64,000 nt of DNA, from assembly GCA_016702415.1 (NCBI GenBank), contig JADJEA010000001.1, positions 1,159,001 through 1,223,000 of the forward strand, given 5' to 3'. The notes below the pieces were generated by a model. The model did not search any database and was not told the origin of the DNA. It saw only the letters and a list, made by a program, of their open reading frames with translations. The translations under genes were made by a program, and so were the position numbers. Position 1 is the first letter of the stretch; each line of letters begins with the position of its first letter. This DNA comes from Nostocoides sp. (GTDB lineage: Bacteria > Actinomycetota > Actinomycetes > Actinomycetales > Dermatophilaceae). Shown here in pieces: positions 29,034-38,000 of the stretch.

Positions 29034-29160
29034 AGATACTGATGGATTCGACAAGCCAACCGAGTGGCGGACTTGGCCGATGTCCGGTGGGCGGGAAGCG
29101 GTCCCGATGTCGACTGCCTGCTGGGCCACGCGTGCCAAGCTCACTCCGCGATGGGTCACT

Positions 29161-29220
29161 GCGAGCCGGGTGACTCCGCGCCGGGTCACTGCGAGCCGGG
29201 TGACTCCGCGCCGGGTCACT
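29161..29220. repeat. Two exact 30-bp tandem repeats
   Basis: The 30-bp unit starting GCGAGCCGGGTGACTCCGCG is present twice exactly (29161-29190, 29191-29220), with a partial degenerate copy before it (29146-29160). It overlaps the last codons of the BldC-like gene on the other strand. Confidence 0.92.
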
Positions 29221-29443
29221 CCTCCCCGGCGCCGCCGAGGGGGTGGGCCGCCACGAAGGAGCGGGTGTCGGCATACATCCGCTGGATGTAGTCCTCCAGG
29301 GCGCTGGTCTCCACGCGCCACTGACCCCGGCCGCCCACCTTGATTGCGGGCAGATCGCCCGAACGAACGAGGGCATACGCCTGGGCAGAGGAGATGTCGA
29401 GGACCTCCGCCACCTCGGCCAACTGCATGAAGCGCTTCGCCAT
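29216..29443 (-). CDS. Small helix-turn-helix protein, BldC/excisionase-like
   Basis: 75 residues from ATG 29443. 'FMQLAEVAEVLDISSAQAYALVRSGDLPAIKVGGRGQWRVETSALEDYIQRMYADTR' is the MerR-like winged helix of the BldC/excisionase family, which binds DNA as head-to-tail oligomers on direct repeats. It is not linked to an integrase here, so a BldC-type regulatory role is more likely than excision. A much longer frame through 30040 is open but lies antisense to the SAF-domain gene. Confidence 0.85.
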   Translation of the reverse strand: MAKRFMQLAEVAEVLDISSAQAYALVRSGDLPAIKVGGRGQWRVETSALEDYIQRMYADTRSFVAAHPLGGAGEE

Positions 29444-29574
29444 GGCAGGAGTCTGCCCTAGTCCCCGGTCGATCCACCCCCGGCGCGGCGAGGGTGTGGA
29501 CAACTTTCCGTTCGAGATGCCGACCTGGGCGGGCTGAGGCAAGATCGAGCCAGATCGCTGCGGGGAGGACGTCG

Positions 29575-30273
29575 ATGACAGCACTTGCTCAGCCCATTGC
29601 CGGACGATTGCGCCGGCCGTCGTGGAAGGACGCCCGGCTCGTTGTGGGCCTGATCCTGGTCCTGCTCGCCACCGGCTTGGGTGCCGCCGGCCTGCGCGCC
29701 GCCGACCATCGCATCCCCGTTCTGGCGGCAAAGTCCGTCCTCGTTCCGGGCCAGCGGCTCGACCCCTCCATGCTGACCACGGTCGAGGTCCAGGTCGACC
29801 GCACGGGTGACGCCTATGTTCCGGCCGAGAACGGTATTCCGACCGACGGCTACGTCCTGCGCGAGGTCCGTCCGGGCGAACTGGTGCCGAAGTCCGCCCT
29901 CGGCTCCGCCGAGGAGGTGGGGGGCGCACCCCTGGCGGTGGCCATCGACCCCGTCGCGGCCAGCAGCCTCGTGGCGGGTTCCCTGGTGGATGTGTACGCC
30001 GACACGTCCACCTCCTCGACCACCTCCGGGACCACCTCATCGACCCCCGGTGGGAGCGGCTCCGTGCAGTTGACCGGACCGCAGCGCATCCTCCAGCGGG
30101 TGTTCGTCGCCCGTGTCTCGGCGGGCGGCTCGGGCATTGGAGCGACCACCCACGCCTTCGCGCAGTTGCAGATCCCCGCCGCGCAGATTGCCCAGACCAT
30201 CGGGCTGGTCAACGCCGGCGCCAAGATCACATTGGTCGCGGTGCCGGGGTCGCTGCAGCCGGAGGGATCATGA
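29575..30273 (+). CDS. SAF-domain protein, CpaB/RcpC-like
   Basis: 232 residues from ATG 29575, with GGGGAGGA about 7 nt upstream. One N-terminal transmembrane helix (LVVGLILVLLATGLGAAGLRAA) and a SAF domain (IPVLAAKSVLVPGQRLDPSMLTTVEVQVDRT...GYVLREVRPGELVPKSALG), then a Ser/Thr linker and a second small domain. CpaB proteins are part of the Tad/Flp pilus. Only a CpaE-like gene, overlapping by 4 nt, accompanies it; no prepilin, secretin or TadA/B/C is in the window. Confidence 0.8.
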   Translation: MTALAQPIAGRLRRPSWKDARLVVGLILVLLATGLGAAGLRAADHRIPVLAAKSVLVPGQRLDPSMLTTVEVQVDRTGDAYVPAENGIPTDGYVLREVRPGELVPKSALGSAEEVGGAPLAVAIDPVAASSLVAGSLVDVYADTSTSSTTSGTTSSTPGGSGSVQLTGPQRILQRVFVARVSAGGSGIGATTHAFAQLQIPAAQIAQTIGLVNAGAKITLVAVPGSLQPEGS

Positions 30274-31619
30274 CGCTGCGGGTTCTGACCGCCCTCGACC
30301 ACCGGCACGAGGATTCCATCGCGACCGCCCTGTCCGCCGACCGCGAGGTGGAGGTCGTCCGCCGCTGCCCCGATCTCGGCGATCTCCTCGCCGCCGCGGC
30401 CGCCGGCCTGGGGGATGTGGCGGTCGTGTCGGGGACTGTGCGTGGCCTGGATCGGGACGCCGTCACCCAGCTCGACGAGGCCCGTGTGCGCGTGGTTGGC
30501 GTCGTCGACGCCGACGAGACCGCCGAGCGGCGCCTACGTCAGCTGGGCATCGCCGACTTGGTGTCCGCCGGTGCCGCCGCCGAGCTTGTCGCCACCCTGC
30601 ACCGCTTGGCCCGCCCGGTGGCGGTTCCGGCCGAGGCCGCTGTTCTCGCCGTCGATATCGACGCGGAGCTGGCGGCGCTCGAGGCGGGTCTCGATCCGGT
30701 GGTTACCGGCGCGGACCCCGGCGAGGGCGAGGTGATCGATGACGATGAGCACCACGCCCACGTCATCGCCGTATGGGGTCCGGCCGGCTCGCCGGGACGG
30801 ACGACCGTTGCGGTCAACCTCGCCGCCGAGATGGCCGCCCGGGGGACGCCCTGCCTCCTGGTCGATGCCGATACGTACGGCGCCTGCATCGCCCAAGTGC
30901 TCGGACTCCTCGACGAAGCGCCTGGGCTCGCCGCGGCGGCGCGTGCGGCCGAACTCGGCACGCTGGACCTGCCCACCCTGGCGCGGTTGACCCCGTCGGT
31001 CGCCACCGGCTTTCGCGTCCTGACCGGCCTGCCGACCTCGAGCCGGTGGAGCGAGGTGCGCGCAGCGTCGATGACGCACATCCTTCAGGTCGCCCGTCGC
31101 CTCGTCGAGGTCGTGGTCGTCGATTGCGGGTTCTGCCTCGACGACGACGAGGAACTCAGCTACGACACCCGAGCTCCGCGGCGCAATGGCGCCACCTTGG
31201 CCGCCCTCGCGGAGGCTGACGACGTGGTGGCGGTGGCCGCGGCCGATCCCGTCGGCCTGCAACGACTGGTTCGTGCCCTCCACGACCTGGGCGGTGTCGA
31301 CGCGCCGGCACCGCGCATCGTCGTCAACCGCCTGCGCGCCGGCGCCGTCGGCCCCGGGCCCGAGCGCCGGGTGGGGGAGGCGCTGGCGAGGTTCGCGGGG
31401 GTGGAGGTTACGGCATACGTCCCGGAGGACCGGGCCACCCTCGACCGGGCTCTCCTGGCCGGTCGCGTGCTTGCCGAGGAGGCACCGGGATCGGTTGTCC
31501 GCGAACGGATCCGGCAGCTTGCCCAGGCTCTCCTCCCGGCGGAGTCGGCGTCGACGGAGCCCCGCCGTCGGCGGTGGTCGCCCCGGTCTGTCACGATGGG
31601 CCGGTGGTCGACCGCTTAA
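30270..31619 (+). CDS. CpaE/TadZ-like MinD-family ATPase
   Basis: 449 residues. Residues 1-115 form a receiver-like domain without the normal phospho-acceptor arrangement, as in TadZ/CpaE. Residues 165-430 form a MinD/ParA-type ATPase with deviant Walker A 'GPAGSPGRTTVAVNLAAEMA', Walker A' 'CLLVDADTYG' and 'EVVVVDCGFCLDDDE'. It would position or anchor a pilus or other complex at the membrane. The ATG overlaps the SAF-domain gene; the 3' end overlaps the WS/DGAT start. Confidence 0.8.
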   Translation: MTLRVLTALDHRHEDSIATALSADREVEVVRRCPDLGDLLAAAAAGLGDVAVVSGTVRGLDRDAVTQLDEARVRVVGVVDADETAERRLRQLGIADLVSAGAAAELVATLHRLARPVAVPAEAAVLAVDIDAELAALEAGLDPVVTGADPGEGEVIDDDEHHAHVIAVWGPAGSPGRTTVAVNLAAEMAARGTPCLLVDADTYGACIAQVLGLLDEAPGLAAAARAAELGTLDLPTLARLTPSVATGFRVLTGLPTSSRWSEVRAASMTHILQVARRLVEVVVVDCGFCLDDDEELSYDTRAPRRNGATLAALAEADDVVAVAAADPVGLQRLVRALHDLGGVDAPAPRIVVNRLRAGAVGPGPERRVGEALARFAGVEVTAYVPEDRATLDRALLAGRVLAEEAPGSVVRERIRQLAQALLPAESASTEPRRRRWSPRSVTMGRWSTA

Positions 31620-33004
31620 CCGCCCTGGACGTGTCGTTCCTGACCCTGGAGGATCGGCATACACCCATGCACGTGGGCCAGGTCCTGGTCTTCTCCCGAC
31701 CTCAGGGTTTCGACACCAGTGCCATCGCCGCCCGGATCGCGGCCCGGCTCGAGGACAATCCCCGACTGCGGCAGCGGGTGCGCTCGGTGCCCGGTCGGCT
31801 GGCCAACCCCGTCTGGGTGGACGACGAGCATTTCGACCTGAGTTATCACGTCCGGCGGTCCGCGCTCCCGAGTCCCGGGTCTGAGGAGCAACTCACCGAG
31901 TTCGTCGCCCGCGTCAATGCCCGGCTGCTGGACCGCTCCCGGCCGCTGTGGGAGGTCTACGTCGTCGACGGACTGTCCGCCGAGCGCTTCGCGATCGTCA
32001 CCAAGACACACCAGTCCGTCATCGACGAGGTCACCGCGCTCGACATCGCCGGTCTGGTGATCGACAACGACGGGCCCTCCAGTGACGGGCCCGCCTCCGA
32101 CCTCCCGGCCCCCAAACCATGGTCGCCCCGCCCCGCTCCCGGGCAGACGGCGCTCGTCGGGCAGGCGGTGCGCGACGCCCTGCGCAGCCCCGGGGCCCTG
32201 GCGGGGACGGTGCGCCGTGGCCTGGCCGATCTCGGGGACAACGGGCGCCGGGCGCTCGGGGTCACCACGACCCTCGCCCGAGCATGGCGCCCCGGCCCCT
32301 CGACGCCGCTGGCGGTCGACCCGGGAGCGGCCCGACGCTTCGCCATCGTCGACACCGACCTCGAGGGCTACCGGCTGGTGCGCCGGCGCCTGGCCGACCT
32401 CGGCGCCGATGTCGACGTCAACGACATCGCGCTGGCCACGATCACCGGTGCCCTGCGGGCGTGGATGGAGACCCGTGGGCAGTTCGTCCGCTCCTCGACG
32501 GTCATGCGGGCGGTGGTCCCGGTCACGGTCGCCCATGGGGTCGGTCTCGGTGCCGCTGTCCAGCCGGTCTTCATCGAACTCCCGATCGGCGAGAACAGCC
32601 CCAGCGTGCGCCTGCTCCACGTCGCCCATGCGATGCGGATGCACCTCGGTGCCGACACTCTGAGTGCGACCCGGATCGCCGGCCTGAGCGGGTTCTCGGC
32701 GCCGACCCTCCATTCCCTGGGGGCGCGCGTCGGTGGGGCCCTAGGGCGCCGGCTGTTCGACCTCGCGATCACCAATGTCCCTGGCCCCCAACGGGAACTT
32801 CACTGTGGTGCGGCCGTGCTCCAGGCCACGTATCCGGTTCCGCCGCTCGCCCCGGGCCACGCCCTGGCGATCGGCCTGACCAGTTACAACGGCCGGGTCC
32901 ACTACGGCCTGTTTGCCGACCGGGCCGCGATGCCCGACCTGGAGGTCCTCGCCGACCAGATCCGCGATGCGCTCGAGGAACTCATCACCTCGGCGGCCGA
33001 GTGA
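31604..33004 (+). CDS. WS/DGAT-family acyltransferase homologue with altered active-site motif
   Basis: 466 residues, start GTG 31604 (V-V-D-R-L-T-A-L-D-V-S-F-L), inside the end of the upstream gene. Family features: 'TPMHVGQVLVF' start region, 'DRSRPLWEVYVVDGL', 'NDIALATITGALRAWMETRG', C-terminal 'ITNVPGPQRELHCGAAVLQATYPVPPLAPGHALAIGLTSYNGRVHYGL'. The catalytic HHxxxDG motif is replaced by H-Q-S-V-I-D-E near residue 148, losing the second His and the Gly. Family members make wax esters and triacylglycerols; in this protein activity is doubtful or altered. Position matches tgs3 (Rv3234c). Confidence 0.82.
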   Translation: MVDRLTALDVSFLTLEDRHTPMHVGQVLVFSRPQGFDTSAIAARIAARLEDNPRLRQRVRSVPGRLANPVWVDDEHFDLSYHVRRSALPSPGSEEQLTEFVARVNARLLDRSRPLWEVYVVDGLSAERFAIVTKTHQSVIDEVTALDIAGLVIDNDGPSSDGPASDLPAPKPWSPRPAPGQTALVGQAVRDALRSPGALAGTVRRGLADLGDNGRRALGVTTTLARAWRPGPSTPLAVDPGAARRFAIVDTDLEGYRLVRRRLADLGADVDVNDIALATITGALRAWMETRGQFVRSSTVMRAVVPVTVAHGVGLGAAVQPVFIELPIGENSPSVRLLHVAHAMRMHLGADTLSATRIAGLSGFSAPTLHSLGARVGGALGRRLFDLAITNVPGPQRELHCGAAVLQATYPVPPLAPGHALAIGLTSYNGRVHYGLFADRAAMPDLEVLADQIRDALEELITSAAE

Positions 33005-33441
33005 GCGGCATCCGGGTGTACATCCCCGTCGACGCCGGGGATCTCGCACTCCTGGCCGACACGGGCACGATCGACACGGCGGGGCGCTTCGGGTATGCCG
33101 TGACCGCCCCCCTCCTCGCCACCCTTCCCGAGGCGGATCGCGACGAGCGGGAGTATGCCGCGTTCCTCGACGCAGCCCTTGCCGCCGCCGGGGCCGCCAC
33201 CCGGAGCGCGTCCGCGCCGGCGCTCCGACGCCGGGTGATCGCCTCGGCGGATCTTCCGAGCGGGGCCGTCGAGGAGACCGGCGCGGGCACCCAAGTGCGG
33301 CTCACCGGGGTTCTCCAACTCACCGCCATTGCGGCATTCCATGTCGACGCCAGTCCCGGCGGTGCGTCGGAGGACCTTCTTTGGTATGACGTCTCCGAAC
33401 TCCCCGAAGTGCTCGGCCTCGCCCGCGGAGTTGATCAGTAA
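33001..33441 (+). CDS. DUF6912-like conserved protein
   Basis: 146 residues from GTG 33001, overlapping the WS/DGAT stop by 4 nt. The pattern 'IRVYIPVDAGDLALLADTGTI', 'GYAVTAPLLATLPEADRDEREYAAFLDAA', 'LRRRVIASADLP' and 'VDASPGGASEDLLWYDVSELPEVL' is that of a small actinobacterial family I associate with DUF6912. No motif shows a function. Confidence 0.65.
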   Translation: MSGIRVYIPVDAGDLALLADTGTIDTAGRFGYAVTAPLLATLPEADRDEREYAAFLDAALAAAGAATRSASAPALRRRVIASADLPSGAVEETGAGTQVRLTGVLQLTAIAAFHVDASPGGASEDLLWYDVSELPEVLGLARGVDQ

Positions 33442-33444
33442 GCT
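33439..33444 (+). promoter_or_regulatory. -10 element TAAGCT, leaderless promoter (DUF2505)
   Basis: TAAGCT overlaps the stop of the preceding gene and is followed by 8 nt and ATG 33453; no ribosome binding site. Confidence 0.5.
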
Positions 33445-33452
33445 TCTCCCCC

Positions 33453-33953
33453 ATGCGGATCGCCAAGACGGTGGAACTTCTCGGCTCGCCCGATGCCGTC
33501 TTCCGACTGCGGACGACCGCGCGCTTTCAGGAAGCCAAGTGCGTGGCCAGCCGGGCTGTCGACCATGCCGTGGAGATCGACGAGATCGGCGACCACACGC
33601 TCGTCCGGACCCGCCGGACCATGTCGACCGAGGCCTTCCCCGACACGGCTCGCTCCATGGTCGGTCCCAGTCTCGTCCTCGACGAGACTCAGGATTGGGG
33701 GCCGCCGACCGAGGACGGCAGCCGATCGGCGAGCGTGCGGCTCGTCCTCGACGGACTCCCGATGGGCCTGACCGGCAATGTGACGGTGCGGCCGGCGGAG
33801 TCCGGCTCGGGCAGTGTGCAGACCCTCGAGGGCGAACTGCGGGCCAATATCCCCCTCCTCGGCGGCCGGATCGAGAAGCTCGCGATGCCGGCGGTCGACG
33901 CCGGCTTCGACATCGAGGCGTTGCTGCTCAACGAGTGGCTCTTCGACGCCTGA
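33453..33953 (+). CDS. DUF2505 (SRPBCC-fold) protein
   Basis: 166 residues. 'MRIAKTVELLGSPDAVFRLRTTARFQEAKC' start, 'RRTMSTEAFPDTARSMVGPSLVLDETQDW', then 'LDGLPMGLTGNVTVRP' and C-terminal 'IPLLGGRIEKLAMPAVDAGFDIEALLLNEWL' match DUF2505, a START-like ligand-binding fold common in Actinobacteria. The ligand is unknown. Confidence 0.82.
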   Translation: MRIAKTVELLGSPDAVFRLRTTARFQEAKCVASRAVDHAVEIDEIGDHTLVRTRRTMSTEAFPDTARSMVGPSLVLDETQDWGPPTEDGSRSASVRLVLDGLPMGLTGNVTVRPAESGSGSVQTLEGELRANIPLLGGRIEKLAMPAVDAGFDIEALLLNEWLFDA

Positions 33954-34046
33954 GCGACCCGGTCGTGCCCCGAGCCGGCTCCTGCGGATGCGCGGCTTCG
34001 GTAGGCCCCTGTGGACAACCGGCGACGTCGTGCCGGCCACCCTGAT

Positions 34047-34052
34047 TAGAGT
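34047..34052 (+). promoter_or_regulatory. -10 element TAGAGT, leaderless promoter
   Basis: TAGAGT within TGATTAGAGT (extended -10), 7 nt before ATG 34060, with no ribosome binding site. Confidence 0.5.
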
Positions 34053-34059
34053 GGCCGGC

Positions 34060-34347
34060 ATGGCGCGGGCTCGGGGATACCGTCTGTCGCGGGACGCGGC
34101 CGCCGCGCTCGCCGCGGTCTCGGCCCGCGGGGCCGACGATGTCCTGGCCGCAGCGCCCTGGGTCGCGGACCGGGGGACCCAACGCACCATCGAGACGGCG
34201 GTTGAGCACCTGGCCGATGCCCTGCGGATGTTGGCGGCGCAATCCGACTACGTCGCCGGGGCCTGGCCTGCGGTCGGGTCCGACCCGGGTGCCACGAGTG
34301 CGGCGGCCGTGCCGGCACCTGAGTCGAGTTCCGGACGACGCCCCTGA
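34060..34347 (+). CDS. Small helical protein of unknown function
   Basis: 95 residues. Predicted helices 'RLSRDAAAALAAVSARGADDVLAAAP' and 'GTQRTIETAVEHLADALRMLAAQSDYVAGAW', with an unstructured Ala/Pro/Ser tail. Size and helix-turn-helix hairpin form recall WXG100-like secreted partners, but no W-x-G is present at the turn. The stop overlaps the next ATG by one base (TGATG), so the two are coupled. Confidence 0.6.
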   Translation: MARARGYRLSRDAAAALAAVSARGADDVLAAAPWVADRGTQRTIETAVEHLADALRMLAAQSDYVAGAWPAVGSDPGATSAAAVPAPESSSGRRP

Positions 34348-34850
34348 TGCCGCCCAAGTCGCTCGACGGGCCGTCCGTTGTCGCCTTGGCGGCCCGCTTG
34401 CGTTCCCTCGCAGTCGAACTGACTGCTGCGACGGGTGCGGCCGGTCAGCGCCGGACCGATGCGGACTGGCCGTTCCCGGCGGCCCTGGCGGCCGATGCCC
34501 GCCTCGCGCAGGAGGCGGCCGCCGACCTCGCCCGGGTGGTGGACGCCTGCGGTGGCGCCCTGTCGGCCTATGCGTATGCCGCGGCCACCCTCGACCGCGA
34601 TCATTCCCTCCTGGAGATGGAGGCCCGCCGGCACGGCCTCGACCTCGACGTCCTCGACGTCGTCCCCAGTCGGGGGGTCCGTGGCCTCGCCGATGCGCGG
34701 GCGGAGTCCGCCGCGCGCGCGGCTCTCGGCCGGCTCCGGCGTGGCGTCCTGGTCTTGGCGGAGGAGCGCGCCCGACTGGACGCCGACCTCCGGGCGGGGC
34801 TGGCACGGCATACGACCGAGGCGGCCGCCATCGCCGACCGCCTTCGCTGA
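34347..34850 (+). CDS. Helical/coiled-coil protein paired with the preceding gene
   Basis: 167 residues, almost wholly helical and Ala/Arg/Asp-rich: 'VVALAARLRSLAVELTAATGAA', 'ALAADARLAQEAAADLARVVDACGGALSAYAYAAATLDRD', 'ARAALGRLRRGVLVLAEERARLDADLRAGLARH'. It resembles long ESX-type or toxin-chaperone helical domains in composition only. Not recognised. Confidence 0.6.
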   Translation: MPPKSLDGPSVVALAARLRSLAVELTAATGAAGQRRTDADWPFPAALAADARLAQEAAADLARVVDACGGALSAYAYAAATLDRDHSLLEMEARRHGLDLDVLDVVPSRGVRGLADARAESAARAALGRLRRGVLVLAEERARLDADLRAGLARHTTEAAAIADRLR

Positions 34851-35086
34851 CCGCGGGCAGCCACCGGCCACCCGGAGAATCCCGGCAGGCGCGCCCCACA
34901 TCCCCCCATCCCGACCGGCAACGGGGTCCCCCTCCAGGCCCACTTGGCCGGCCAGGAGCCATCAGCACGAGAACCCTTCCGTCGAAATCGGGTCTGCGGC
35001 GTCCGTTTTCCGGTAATCGTCGGTAGCCGATACCCTCGAAGGGGTACCCGGCAACGACGCCGGGCCATGACGGAGGAGTGGAGCAA

Positions 35087-38000
35087 GTGCCCCAGCACGA
35101 GGCCGCACGGATGGAACGCCTCGAGGAAGCCGCTCGGCGTGGTGAAGCCAAAGGGGGGCCGCCGCTGCTCGGTTTCCTGACCGCCTACTACCGCCACGTT
35201 CCGGCGGAGGAGATCCTCACCCGGACCGCCGACGACCTGCTGTCCATGGCCCTCGCCCATCGGGACATGGCCCGCGAGCGGCCGGTCGGCACCGCGTCGG
35301 TCACCTGCGTCAACCCGACCATCGAGTCCGAGGGGTGGAGCAGCCCGCATACGGTCATCCAGATCGTCACGGACGACAAGCCCTTCCTCGTCGACTCCGT
35401 CACCGCGCACCTGGAGAGCATCGACCGGGTCATGCACACGGTCATCCACCCGGTCATCGTCGTGCGCCGGTCCGCCGACGGCCGTCTGGAGGACATCCTC
35501 CTGGAGGACCAGCAATCCACGCCCGAGCAGGTGGCCGCCCACGCCTATGGTGAGGTCCGCGAGTCGTGGATCCACATCGAGATCAGCCGGGAGAGCGACG
35601 AGGCGCTTCGCCTCGGGATCGCCAAGGGCCTGACCAAGGTCCTGTCCGACGTCCGCGAGGCCGTCGAGGACTGGCCCAAGATGCGCGCCCGCGCCAAGGC
35701 TCTCGCCGACGAGTTGCGGGCTCAGGCACCGACGGGCATTGACCAGTCCGAGGCCACCCAGGCGGCCGACTTCCTCGACTGGCTCGTCGCGAACCAGTTC
35801 ACCTTCCTGGGCGCCCGCGACTACGCGCTCGCCCCAGGCAAGGGCGGTGCCCACCTGACGACCGAGTCCGGGTCGGGGTTGGGGCTGTTGCGCTCCGACC
35901 CGTCCATGGCTCGACAGCTCACGACCCTGTCCGGGGCGGCCCTCGACAAGGCCATGGAGCGCCGGGTCCTCTTCATCACCAAGGCCAACTCCCCGAGCCA
36001 CGGTCCACCGATCCGTCTATCTCGACTACGTCGGGGTCCGCATCTTCAATGGCGACGGCGAGGTCGTCGGCGAGCACCGGTTCCTCGGCCTCTTCACCGC
36101 CAGCGCGTATGCCGATTCCGTCCTCCGGATCCCGTACGTCAAGGACAAGGTCGCCGAGGTCATGGCCAAGTCCGGCTTCCCGATGGAGTCGCACTCGGGC
36201 AAGGACCTGCTCGGCATCCTCGAGAGCTATCCCCGCGACGAGGTCTTCCAGGCCAGCACCGCCCAGCTGCTCGAGGTCGCCACCCAGGTGGTCCACCTCC
36301 GCGAAAAGCGGCGGTGCCGGCTGTTCTGCCGACTCGACGACTTCGGCCGCTTCGTCTCGGCGCTGGTGTTCATCCCCCGCGACCGCTACAACACCGCCGT
36401 CCGGCACCGCATGGAGCAGATCCTCGCCGATGCGTATGGCGCGACCAGCGTCGACTTCACCACCCGGGTCTCGGAGTCCCCCCTCGCGCTGGTCCACTTC
36501 GTCCTCCGGCTGCCGACGCAATCGCACACCCTCGACGTCGACCTGCCGGCCCTGGAGAGCAAGGTCGCCGACGCGACCCGCACGTGGGATGAGGATTTGG
36601 TCGATGCGTCACTGCGCGAGTTGGGCGAGGAGGCGACCGCGCGGGTGGCCGGCCTCTACGGCCGGGCGTTCCCCACGTCATACAAGGAAGATTTCTCCGT
36701 CAAGCAGGGCGTGGCCGACATCCGCCACCTCGACGCGCTCGATGGGCTCGACGCGACCGCGCTCGTGCTCTACAAACCGCGGTGGAATCCCGAGACGGTG
36801 CGCCGCTTCAAGCTCTTCCGCCGCGCCCCGCTGTCCCTGACCCAGGTGCTGCCGCTGTTCACCCATATGGGCGTCGAGGTTGTCGACGAGCGGCCCTATG
36901 CCCTCACCCGCCGCGACGGCCAGGAGCAGTACGTCTACGACTTCGGTCTGCGGGTCAAGGACGACACCTTGTGGTCGTCGATGAGCCACGCCCGCTTGCG
37001 GGAGCTCTTCGAGGGGGCCGTCGACGCGGTCTGGCACGGCCACGCCGAGTCCGACGGCTTCAACGCACTGGTGTTGCGCGCGCAGCTGACCTGGCGGCAG
37101 ATCGTCGTCCTGCGGGCCATCGCGAAGTACCTCCGGCAGACCCGCTCGGCGTTCAGCCAGACCTATGTCGAGGCGGCGCTGCTGCACAACTGGACCATCG
37201 CGACGCTCCTGGTCCGGCTGTTCGAGACGAGGTTCGATCCCGAGCGACCCGAGGAGGGGCGCGCGGCGGAGCAGGACCGGCTCGCCGCCGAGATCACCGA
37301 CGCGCTCGACGATGTCGCGAGCCTGGACGAGGACCGCATCATCCGGGCCTTTCTCGGAGTCGTCAAGGCGACCTTGCGCACGAACTACTACCAGGTTGAC
37401 GCCGACGGGCGCCCCAAGGACTATCTCTCCTTCAAGCTCGACCCCCGCATCGTCCCCGACCTCCCCGCGCCGCGGCCCGCCTTCGAGATCTGGGTCTACA
37501 GCCCGCGCGTCGAGGGTGTCCACCTCCGGTTCGGGCCGGTGGCCCGCGGCGGGTTGCGCTGGAGCGACCGGCGTGAGGATTTCCGCACCGAGATCCTCGG
37601 GCTGGTCAAGGCCCAGATGGTCAAGAACGCCGTCATCGTCCCCACCGGGAGCAAGGGTGGGTTCTTCCCCAAGCAGCTGCCCGAGGACCCGGCGGCGCGG
37701 CGGGAGGAGGGGATCGCGGCATACCGGATCTTCATCTCCGGACTGCTCGACCTGACCGACAACCGCGTCGGTGAGGAGATCGTCCCGCCGGCCCGCACCG
37801 TCCGGCACGACGGCGACGATCCCTACCTCGTCGTCGCGGCCGACAAGGGCACCGCGACCTTCTCCGATATCGCCAATGCGGTCTCGCAGGACTACGGCTT
37901 CTGGCTCGACGACGCCTTCGCCTCGGGCGGGTCCAGCGGCTACGACCACAAGGCCATGGGCATCACCGCTCGCGGGGCGTGGGAGTCGGTCAAGCGCCAC

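Noticed and set aside
29146..29220. CRISPR-like array
   Set aside because: Repeats are directly abutting with no unique spacers, and no cas gene is in the window.
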